From Manduca sexta (lineage: Eukaryota; Arthropoda; Insecta; Lepidoptera; Sphingidae): DNA of 64,000 nt. Of this stretch, positions 55,239-64,000 are shown one piece after another. A program made the translations under genes and the position numbers. The first letter of the stretch is position 1; every line of letters begins with the position of its first letter. The stretch covers positions 1,798,001 through 1,862,000 of the forward strand of contig NC_051117.1 of the NCBI RefSeq assembly GCF_014839805.1. Reading direction: 5' to 3'. The notes under the pieces are model-generated. The model was given only the letters and a program-made list of their open reading frames with translations, had not been told where the DNA came from and did no database searches.

Positions 55239-55290
55239 GCTTTAACATACATACATACATACATACATACACATGTATGTATGTTAAAGC
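55239..55290. repeat. 18-bp perfect inverted repeat built on an ATAC microsatellite
   Basis: GCTTTAACATACATACAT at 55239-55256 and its complement at 55273-55290 with more ATAC units between; a strong hairpin. Confidence 0.9.
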
Positions 55291-55407
55291 GGTATACAGT
55301 GTACATACACTCAATACCATCTAAGACCCGCGGTATATTCTTCGGCGCATGTGAGACTTATCACAGTGCGCTCAGGTGTAGTTCTATGTAAATTCTTTAT
55401 TTCTGTG

Positions 55408-55500
55408 TGTTTCAAGTAGGCCGGCATAATTGTGTCGACCGGCGAGGGATCGTCAGTCGACGCTATGTGGATGCTAATCCACTAGGTGTAGTAGTCTAAG
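55408..55500 (+). repeat. Family D copy, partial
   Basis: GGCCGGCATAATTGTGTCGAC followed by a truncated core. Confidence 0.6.
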
Positions 55501-55628
55501 TGCTTACTAAGGTTAGCAAGTTTATTAGATTGACATTATTCTGGTATGGAAGAGTCGGGATAATTCAGAAAACGCTTTCTTAAGTTAGGTAAGTAATCAA
55601 GCAATTTTTAATGTAGTATTAGTGATTA

Positions 55629-55914
55629 TCAACATAATAACAATAATCAGCTCTGTAATATACTGTCGTACTGCTGCTGGCCTCCTCAGAGAGGGATAAG
55701 GCTTTAGTTCACCACACCCTCAAAAATCTTATATGTACATAATTTTCTAGATTTGTCGGTTTCCTCACGATGTTTTCCTTTACCATTAACACAAGCAATA
55801 ATTCACAAAAAATATACACATAACAGAAAGTCAGAGGTGTGTGCCCTTGGATTTTTAACCTGCGGACATTCGTCTCGGCAGTCCGTTCCTCTCCCAAATA
55901 GGCTATCGCGGCTC
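55629..55914 (-). repeat. SINE family A
   Basis: Reverse copy: tail ATAATAACAATAATCAGC, body GTTTCCTCACGATGTTTTCC, head AGGCTATCGCGGC. Confidence 0.8.
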
Positions 55915-56377
55915 GAACATCATGAGATTTTAATTACAGTGTCTCAAAGTGCCAAACGCAATATAGCGTCTTCCAGTCATTTGTAATTAGAGGTTCCGGG
56001 CAGTGTTAATATCTAGCTATAACGAACACGTACAATCGTAAAATTATACAAAAGCATGGCAAGTCATAGATGTCATAGTTTTTTAACACTCTCAGTAATC
56101 GGTACCTAGAAAAATACCATATTATTGTTTTTACTACAATACATTTAAATTTCGAATTACATTTAGTTATAACTCATTATGATTCCACTACTTTAGCTTT
56201 TTTTTAAAAAGACATAATTATAAATCTGTCAGCAACATACCTGTATCCGCAGTCGGCTTAAAAATTTAATCCAACATATACCAAAGTAAACCTGCGGTGC
56301 TAATTCATACTTTGACGTCATACATTATAGGACATTCGCTAAACTATATTGCGATACTATAAAAACACTGTCATTGA

Positions 56378-56512
56378 CTCGGTGCCGTAGTTGTATTGCG
56401 GTACGACTGCCGTTGAGTTCTAGGGTTCGATCCCTGGGTCGGGCAAAGTGATATTGTTTTTTTTTTCTGTATCAACCAGTCTGGAATTTGTGCACGCTAT
56501 GGCGATGGTAAT
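56378..56512 (+). repeat. SINE family B, 5' part
   Basis: ACTCGGTGCCGTAGTTGTAT, GGGTTCGATCCCTGGGTCGG, GTGATATTG, GGCGATGG. Confidence 0.75.
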
Positions 56513-56779
56513 TCTGTAGTCTTCGAGTTGATTGCCGAAGACCACGTCCTCGAAGCTATAACGGCTATAGCAAAGGAATACGTCAAAGATCTTTGCTTAG
56601 TAACTAATTGAGTATTTCTATTAAAAATGACTGCCAATTTCGAGAAGGTAGATGTTAAAATATTAACATAACTTTATTACATTTAATAACTTTCAACCTG
56701 AAGTGGATCAATAAATTAAGTCCAAATACAAGAGCACGCAGCATTACGAATTCTTATGTTAGCCATCGAAAAAACTAGT

Positions 56780-56960
56780 TTTCAGTATTTATCGCGGAAT
56801 TATATTTTAATTTTCTCCCAAGGTTACGAAGATCTGCCTTTATAGTCACAGGGTGAGGTGTTGATCGTCTGATTTTAAACTATTAGAAATTAAGTAAAAT
56901 TAAAACATATAAAACCGCGATAAAATAGAAAAAAACTAGTTTTAGTTCAAAGCATACAAC
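56780..56960. mobile_element. Foldback MITE (family F), degenerate
   Basis: TTATCGCGGAATTATATTTT at the left faces AAACATATAAAACCGCGATAA at the right; TTTTCTCCCAAGG and TAGTCACAGGG at the centre as in the 49967 element. Confidence 0.65.
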
Positions 56961-57559
56961 ATTGATAAGGAAATACACAAAATAAATAGGTAGGTATTTT
57001 TAAATTAATCATCGAGCAAAGGATAATTGTGTGTTTATTTGATTCGAATCTTGGTGCGTCAATCGTCAATTGTCAATGTCAAGGACAAGATAAAATTACT
57101 CGACTCAGTAAAACTAAACGAACTGATCCAGATTCAATTGAAACGACAGACGTGGAATATAATCCTATTCTGTTCGGCGTTGCTCTTTGATATATTTTAT
57201 ACTCACTATCGGCCAGGAGACTTGAATCGTGTTCAGTAAATGGCAATAGTTTCTCCTCTTATTAAATGAAGCTCAACCTAACTGGAGACATTAGGACCTG
57301 TTATACTTATGTCCACCTGTATCAAGCAGAGAGGCGTGATGCTATTCTAATGGAAGATATGTTAAGATGTGTTGTGGGTTTTGGGCTCTTTATTAGACTA
57401 CACTCATTATACTAACTTGATACTATACATTACATGACTTATATACTAAATAGACACACTACACTATTATGTATAAATAATGAGAGCAGCTGGTCCTTTG
57501 GCGGTCGTAGGCTACTTAAAACAATTGCAGGACCAGAAGGAATATGATGTAGTGTATGG

Positions 57560-57712
57560 CAGTGGCGAAGGGTCCATACAACATGATTCTTGTCGGTTTC
57601 TCCCTATGTAGAATCTAATTATCATTAGAATGATTTGCAGACCGCATTTATGCATATTAGTACCTATGTGTTTTGTGTGATTCCTTTCGGAAAATTTCCC
57701 CTTGCGCCACTG
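57560..57712. mobile_element. hAT MITE
   Basis: Termini CAGTGGCGAAGGG and CCCTTGCGCCACTG (imperfect inverted repeat). Flanks GTGTATGG (57552-57559) and CTGTATGG (57713-57720) form an 8-bp target duplication with one mismatch. Confidence 0.75.
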
Positions 57713-57953
57713 CTGTATGGCACTGTACTATATTGACAGGTCTACGTGGTAAGTCTCTACGAAATCATTTATGAAGACAATTTCCCCAGTAATTTTAATG
57801 ACTGATGTTCAAAACAAACCATGATTTCACATAGTGTAAACGTCATTGCGTAATCTGCAAAGCATAGGGTAATAGGGCCTACTTACCCAAACCATCCAAC
57901 GCTAGAAGAATACCATTTATTATAAGTAAAAAATATATGAGAACTAGCTGAGC

Positions 57954-58185
57954 CGACAGACGTTGTCCTGACTTGACTATGTATGCACGCGCGCATTCTG
58001 TCAATCACTGACAGTTATTTCGAACGATTGACAATTATATAAAATTAATATTTTCGTTAAGATTTCTTAAATTTTCTAATTTCCCGCGCAATTTTTTAAT
58101 TTTTTTCTTCCTGACCATAACAAACAGCTGTTCACGCGTGATGGCGTGACCAAGGGAAATAGGGATTCATTTTTATATATATAGA
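57954..58185 (-). mobile_element. Helitron, non-autonomous
   Basis: On the minus strand it runs from TCTATATATATAAAAATG to GGACAACGTCTGTC...TCAGCTAG, with A/T flanks. About 232 bp. Confidence 0.78.
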
Positions 58186-58486
58186 TTGCTGTCCGATTGT
58201 TTACTTTAAGATCATAATAATGTAAATTACCACGTATCTGAATGACTTCCAAATACGCAAAATATTATAACCAATGCAATTTTATTATCAACTTAAAAAA
58301 AAACACAGTCTTTATCAAATGACGCAGCTTAAACCGCTGTGTGAACATTATTTGCGTCATCGTTTCAGTTGAGATTTGATAACGCGTTGTCTCACCTCTG
58401 TGTGATCAAGATAATTTCCCCATTTCTTTCTTGGAATAAAGAATTCACACACATATCTAGATCTACTGTTTCTATATGAACCATAT

Positions 58487-58792
58487 TTTTTTTTATTGCT
58501 TTGAATGACGATACGAACTGGTTGCTCGTCTGATGGTAAACGATACGACCGCCCATAAACAGTAGACACACCATTCAACACCGTGAATTATAAAGTATTG
58601 TTTAGTATTTTCCTGCACTCGTCATCCTGACATGTTAGGTTAAGTCTTATTACGTCCAGTAGTTACACTGGCTACAATGCCCTTCGAGCCGGAACAGAAC
58701 ATTGAGTATACACTACCGCTCGGCGGCAGAAATAGACATTGCGGTGGTACCTACCCAGGCGGACTCTCACTTATCAGAGACCTACTGCCAGA
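58487..58792 (-). repeat. Family C copy
   Basis: Reverse copy from the poly(T) end ATTGCTTTGAATGACG to GGCGGACTCTCACTTATCAG. Confidence 0.75.
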
Positions 58793-59178
58793 TAAATAAT
58801 TTATGTAGATTACTGATAAATACAATCTGGTGTATTATATCGACTCTAAATAGAAATGAAATAAAGGAAGTTGATTTAAAATTATTCAATGTATTCTGTA
58901 CAAAATACATTAAACAAACGTTGGCTTGGTTGTCTATTGTCTCAAAAACCGAAGATATCCAAAAAATAAATTGCGTCGCCATCATCATGTACAATCTGAA
59001 GATTCGAGATTATTCCAATTGGGATGCTTGCAAATACTGGTTTAAATACGACACACGTGTTATTGTAAAAAAATATGTAATAGAATGTGTAAATGAGCCT
59101 ACGGAACATTTTTGTTCTGATTTGTTATGGCATGCCGTATCCTTCCTCTTATACCTTGGTCGTATGTATATTTTTTGA
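58702..59178 (+). CDS. Unrecognised 158-codon ORF
   Basis: The first ~30 codons are antisense family C repeat, so the interesting part is about 58793-59178 (roughly 128 codons, no stop). It is rich in Ile, Lys, Asn, Trp and Cys and alternates hydrophobic and charged stretches (NNLCRLLINTIWCIISTL, WLSIVSKTEDIQKI, DYSNWDACKYWFKYD, ending LLWHAVSFLLYLGRMYIF). No family recognised; splice sites and promoter not evident. It could be chance, an exon, or a remnant of a foreign or viral gene. Confidence 0.2.
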   Translation: MSIHYRSAAEIDIAVVPTQADSHLSETYCQINNLCRLLINTIWCIISTLNRNEIKEVDLKLFNVFCTKYIKQTLAWLSIVSKTEDIQKINCVAIIMYNLKIRDYSNWDACKYWFKYDTRVIVKKYVIECVNEPTEHFCSDLLWHAVSFLLYLGRMYIF

Positions 59179-59411
59179 TCACTGTCAAAATCCTTCACAT
59201 TTGGCGTCCGACAATATCAAACATGTTAAATAGCCAACAGCTCTTTCTTATTACCACCAACACTCTCACATTACTATTCTGGTCTTCACTGAGGTCCAGC
59301 TAAACAATGGAAGGAACACGGGGTCACTCAGACACGCCCTCTGAATTGTAACTATTCACTGGATGATTTGGTAAAGGTAATTCGCAACTAAACACCTGCA
59401 AGTTTGTTTTT

Positions 59412-59585
59412 GTCGACTGACGATAGATGATTACCCCTTGGCAGTCGACACAATTATGCCGGCCTGTTAGAATCGGATATACATAGGCTGATACCGAAAT
59501 GCGACACACTTACGTGGGCTACTATGGCGGGTTTTAACACCTTCTGTGCGATGGTCGCTATTCGGGCGGATATAAAATATATCCT
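59412..59585 (-). repeat. Family D copy
   Basis: Reverse: GACGATAGATGATTACCCC, GTCGACACAATTATGCCGGC, CTATTCGGGCGGATATAAAA. Confidence 0.75.
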
Positions 59586-59624
59586 GCCACCAACAGACAA
59601 TAATAATTTATATTCGGATCCTGA

Positions 59625-59828
59625 AAATATAATACCAGTCCTGTATGGACTGCTTATTGCTGAGTACGAGCTTCCTCTACTGAGAGGATTGAGGCCTTAG
59701 TCCACTATGCTGGGCTACTGCGTATTGGTAGACTTCACACACCCTTGAAACTTTTATGGCGAAATCTCAGATATGTAGTCATTCTCATGATATTTGCATT
59801 CACTATTAAATTGAAATGATATTTGAAT
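59625..59828 (-). repeat. SINE family A, diverged
   Basis: AATACCAGTCCTGTATGGACT, GAGGCCTTAGTCCACTATG, GGTAGACTTCACACACCC. Confidence 0.65.
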
Positions 59829-59829
59829 A

Positions 59830-60900
59830 ATTGATAAATAATATAAGTACATGTAACTTCTAAGTCACAAAAAAATATCCACATTTTTAAAAGATATTTA
59901 CAACCAAAGTAAAGATAACATTGCAGAAATATCGTGAATTTTTTCTATATATATTGTAAATTTCGTATAAATACATACGTCTTAAGGATTAATCTCCAGA
60001 ATTGATATATCATATATCAACTTTACGATCTCTTTCTCCTTGTAAGTAGTCGCGATGCATCCAGTCCTGTATCTACTCTACATACTTGTATAATATCTTC
60101 CTGTATAAAAAATCTAGCGTGTTTGATGGAAGTCTTAAAACAATTATCACGATTATACAGAGCAGGAACCCGCGTGTCATTGGAATAATTATTTTCAATG
60201 TTGCGTGAAACGTACGCGAGGCTGTATCATATCTCAGTTTAAGATCACAACGCTAAACAACTATTCCAAATAAATTATCCACCATTAGTTGGTATCCAAA
60301 GTCTTGTCGTCCCGAAGAAGGCACGATGGATGAGAACGGTATATTTATTTGGAACTAATAGTCTGCAGGTCGCTTGTTGACTGGTATAATTGTAGCGATC
60401 AGTAAAAAATACAACACCCCTTCTTTGTTAATAACCTTCTTACTCACTTCATCAGGTGCACGTCATTTTGTCATGCTAGAAACAATAACGCCACCTTAAA
60501 CTCTAATTAAATACTACAGCATTCACTGTGCTCTATGCTATTACAAAAACATCATAAAGGTCCTCAACACCAAAAGCGATGACACGCGAAGCTATACTGT
60601 GATAGACTCCAAGATGTCTAGACTCTTCAAGGTGATTCAACAACTGTTGCATTTCACCACTGCGATTTCGTAAAATGCTCGGTTCAATGCCAACGGTTTA
60701 CGCAATAATTTAAAACTGGTTATGGGCGATGTTTATCCATATTTTTCAGTTCAGACGCTAAGAAGGGAACAGCATTTTTTTTACAAAGTGCGTAGAAGAA
60801 AGTTTCGTAAGTGGCTTAAACGGGTTAAAGAATTGTCTTCTTAAAAACTAATACTTAGTGAGATTTCCAAGGGTGTTTGACTTTCCTTACCTTTTTTAAA
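59830..60900. other. AT-rich non-coding DNA, nothing recognised
   Basis: No feature found. Confidence 0.5.
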
Positions 60901-60904
60901 TAAG

Positions 60905-61060
60905 TGCATGACAAAGTGACCCCACAACACGTGATGGTAAGTGGAGTGGGGTCCAATTGCAAGTCGACTAACGATAGATGATTAAACTTCTGCAGTCGAC
61001 ACAATTATGCCGGCCTGTTTGGTATACACAGGCTGATCCCGGAACGCGACGGACTTACCT
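60905..61060 (-). repeat. Family D copy
   Basis: Reverse: GGTAAGTGGAGTGGGGTCCAA, GTCGACACAATTATGCCGGCC, GCTGATCCCGGAACGCGAC. Ends about 90 bp before the plus-strand tRNA-Ser. Confidence 0.75.
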
Positions 61061-61146
61061 GCAGTTACCTAAACTATCAGAATTTCTTTAAAGCCGATAA
61101 TGCACCCGTTATTCTTTAAATGTGAAATTTGGATAGCTTTCATCAC

Positions 61147-61228
61147 GACGAGGTGGCCGAGAGGTTAAGGCGTTGGACTGCTAATCCAATGTGCTCTGCA
61201 CGCGTGGGTTCGAATCCCATCCTCGTCG
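61147..61228 (+). tRNA. tRNA-Ser (GCT), plus-strand copy
   Basis: Identical 82-nt tRNA-Ser(GCT), opposite orientation to the other three. It is followed by GAGGACTTTTT, so a Pol III terminator is present. The short flanks shared with the 50-131 copy suggest dispersal of a tRNA cassette. Confidence 0.97.
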
Positions 61229-61229
61229 A

Positions 61230-61980
61230 GGACTTTTTACGGAATCTTATTCTTGTTTATTAATTAAATAAACGAAATATCTTCTTCATAATGGATGTAA
61301 TTTATCATTTTAAGGTTCAACAATTTCAGAGATTATCATAGGCTACTCAGAAAGTTAATTGTATAATATTTATGTTGATTGTATACTAGATGAAGGTCCT
61401 TTTTTGCTAGTTTCAAGTAAATTTTATTTGACAGTTATCGTATTAAGCAGCTAAGGTAGATAGTACTCATTTTGTTGCCATTTCTTTGAAGGCATAGATT
61501 AGTGTGACTTTTGTATAGCATTTACTCAGAAGTTGTGTATCAGGCCCTAAACTATCTACTCCTAAAATAGACGTAGTTACGTAATGAATGTCAAGTGAAG
61601 ACTTTAATATCTTTGCAAGTCACCTTGAAGTCTCGATGGCAACAAGTATTATAAGAACATCTTGACAATGTTATTACAATAGTTCGCCTTTGTATCTATG
61701 CCCATAAGTGCCAACTTTAATAAAAACGAGTAAGCACACACGGCCGGCAAAATAGTCGATTGTTTTACCACGTCAATCGTTATAGAAACCGCCGTGGAGA
61801 AATTGCCTTCATGTATGTACTTCTGTCGGGGAGAGCTGCGTATCAAATATACTTCGCCCCGCTCTGATTCCTTCTTTTGAAAACCCATTTATTGCGAACA
61901 AAAACTCACTGTAATGAAACCAACTGAAAAAAGGCCTTTTTCTACGATAATATTTGCCTTTAAAGTTAGTCCGGTCACCT
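61230..61980. other. Non-coding DNA, nothing recognised
   Basis: AT-rich; no motif. Confidence 0.5.
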
Positions 61981-62178
61981 AGAGGCGATAGCCTAGTTGG
62001 CAGTGGAACGGACTGCCGAATAAGCGAATGTCCGCAGGTCCAAAACCCAGGGCTAAGTCTGCCAATGCGCACCAGCCCAGCGTGGTGGACTAAGGCCTAA
62101 TCCCTCCGAGTAGTAGAGGATCCCCGTGTCCAGCAGTGAGACAGTATATACTACAGGGCTGATATTATTATATTATAA
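61981..62178 (+). repeat. SINE family A with internal deletion
   Basis: Head GGCGATAGCCTAGTTGGCAG, then directly the 3' body GCCCAGCGTGGTGGACTAAG and end GGGCTGATATTATT. Confidence 0.82.
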
Positions 62179-62489
62179 GGCCAACTAGGTGCCAAATTTC
62201 ATACTAATTCATTTAGCACATTATGCCTTTAATTAAAATATACGAATATGTTTATAACTTTCGCATGCACTTTAATAGGAAGATACCCTCTAAGTTTCAC
62301 TAGCGGCTTCGGCCTCCTCTACATCTTTCCCTAAAAAGGGCCATTTTGTACTTTTCTCAGATAAAACCTACATTTTTAATCCAGATTCTATATTGCTGAC
62401 CCAGTATCTATGACAAGACCTAAGAATGTGGAAGAGGCGAAAGAAGTACCTTTGTCAAGATAATGTGTTAATCCAGCATTATTAATGCC

Positions 62490-62565
62490 ATCATCATCAT
62501 CATCAGCCGCAGGATGTCCACTGCTGAACATGGGCTTCCCCCAATTATTTCCAGATCGACCTATT
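62490..62565 (-). repeat. LINE 3'-tail fragment with (CAT)n
   Basis: CATCATCATCATCAGCCGC, TGTCCACTGCTGAACATGGG, CTTCCCCCAATTATTTCCAG; similar to 7120-7200 and 7295-7370. Confidence 0.5.
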
Positions 62566-63004
62566 CAATTAATGCCATATTTGAACCAAATCGATTCTGG
62601 AATTTTTTAAAATACAAATAATTTAACATAGAAATATCTTTAACAATTTACAATACTAGTAAGAAATAAGTATTAGCCATTTATACTCTCAGCATTTCTA
62701 AACGGTAATAGCCCGATAATGATTTATGTTTTGCAAGCATTCTTATGTCCAATATGGCCGGTGACCCAGATCACTTCCTACAAGCCAAGCTTTATACCTA
62801 TAAATTATATTATTGTTAAGTTCCTGTTACGGATTTATGACAACTGTTTGTTGTAATACAATAACACCTGTATTTTGTAGGGATAAGCAGAAACGCGAGT
62901 ATTTTTCACCAAGATCAAAGGTACTAGCATCATATCGACCAAAAATCCCAACCAAGCATGGTATTGTAGAATGCCCAAGAACCGTAACAAAAATGAGAAT
63001 CCTA

Positions 63005-63110
63005 TATTGAGGGTATATGAAGTCTGGCAATCCGTACTAGGTCGGCGTGGTTGAGTAAGGCCTAATCCTTCTCAGTAGTAGAGGAGGCCTGTATCCAACC
63101 AACGATCAAA
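63005..63110 (+). repeat. SINE family A 3' fragment, diverged
   Basis: GAAGTCTGGCAATCCGTACTAG, TAAGGCCTAATCCTTCTCAG. Confidence 0.65.
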
Positions 63111-64000
63111 TTGTGATCACTGGACGTCCACTAGTTAATATTAAACTGTAAATACATAGAGTCTAGACATTCTAATATTGCAGCAAATAAATCATAAATT
63201 GATGATACGGTCACTTTTTATTACTAATTGTATTATTAATTTACTGTTATCGGAATGTACTGGAAAAAAACAATAGGAACAGTTGTAGAATATAAAACCA
63301 GTGATATGGTAATCCATATGATAAAACATTGTTTTTACGAGTAACAAAGTGGATAATGATAACCAGATGCCGCTATAAACCACAACAAAAAGGACAGTTA
63401 AAAATCATCAATCATCATCATCAATCTAATCACTAGGCTTGCCAAAATTGCTTTGTACACTAAAAAAAAAATGAAAGTACCGAGGAAACAGGTATGTCCC
63501 GACTCTTTTAAGATCTAGTACCGAAAATCCCAGTTCTTCAAATACCTTTCAGCTCCAGAAACCTTACGTATGATAATTATGTGTATACTAATGCTAAAGA
63601 CCAATAGAGTCAACAATTGTTCTATTTAGTAGTAGAACAGCGCTGTAGATACTATTATATTGCATGCACCAGTGTTGACAATAAATCATTCTTTGTCTTA
63701 TGAGCGGTTTCGATTGGGTTATTCCCACTGTCTAAAATAAAACCAATGTAACCTTTGTTGTTCTGATAATATCCGCCCTAATCGTCTTTTTAATTCCTTT
63801 TCTTTAAACTTCTTATCATCTCATAAATAGGGAGACAACCACCGTAGGGCTAGGAGGTGCAGAACACCGGTGACACCAAGACCCTTATCAGTATACCTAA
63901 ACTGCAAAATTTCCCAAGAAATTATCGCAGGTTTACGCTTTACTTTAGGTCACCACCTAGTGAACAGCATTTTACCTACCAAAATCAGGGAGCGATGGAT
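63111..64000. other. Non-coding DNA, nothing recognised
   Basis: No feature found to the window end. Confidence 0.5.

Overview
The window looks like lepidopteran (moth or butterfly) genomic DNA. It is AT-rich, has small GC-rich exons in long introns, and carries repeats typical of that order: tRNA-derived SINEs, Helitrons with CTAG ends, hAT MITEs and a CsRn1/Kabuki-like LTR retrotransposon. This rests on the repeat and gene families seen; no database search was possible.

Region 1 (about 850-18,941, minus strand) holds 13 consecutive coding exons of one gene, a plasma-membrane CLC chloride channel of the ClC-1/2/K subfamily (insect ClC-a). Splice phases agree at all 12 junctions and give 548 uninterrupted codons, covering nearly the whole membrane domain. 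The N-terminus lies in an exon not found here, and the cytoplasmic CBS region lies left of the window. GSGIPE, GKEGP and GIFVP are intact. The residue that is the proton glutamate in exchangers is Val, as in channels. The usually conserved pore tyrosine is Phe.

Region 2 (9,950-16,405) lies in the 8.36-kb intron between the third and fourth exons seen. Four transposable elements are nested in each other: a Helitron holds a hAT MITE with an 8-bp target duplication, which holds a second Helitron, which holds a 4.7-kb LTR retrotransposon (396-bp LTRs differing at one base, 4-bp target duplication, tRNA-Trp primer site, Gag CHCC motif). The LTR element is in sense with the host gene and has broken pol reading frames.

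Region 3 (about 19-64 kb) has no gene I can recognise except two more tRNA-Ser(GCT) genes. It is probably the first intron or 5' flank of the channel gene plus intergenic DNA, filled with SINEs, Helitrons, MITEs, LINE tails, a 4 x 105-bp tandem array and palindromes. Three short CpG-rich islands (about 31.7, 42.0 and 50.4 kb) are weak candidates for promoters or first exons.

Four tRNA-Ser(GCT) genes occur in all, two of them within the channel gene region. Nothing here is clearly a new multi-gene system. The most notable items are the nested insertion with its empty-site paralogue, the Phe-for-Tyr pore residue, the LTR element's compact gag start and frameshift site, and a heat-shock-element-like sequence carried by one Helitron.
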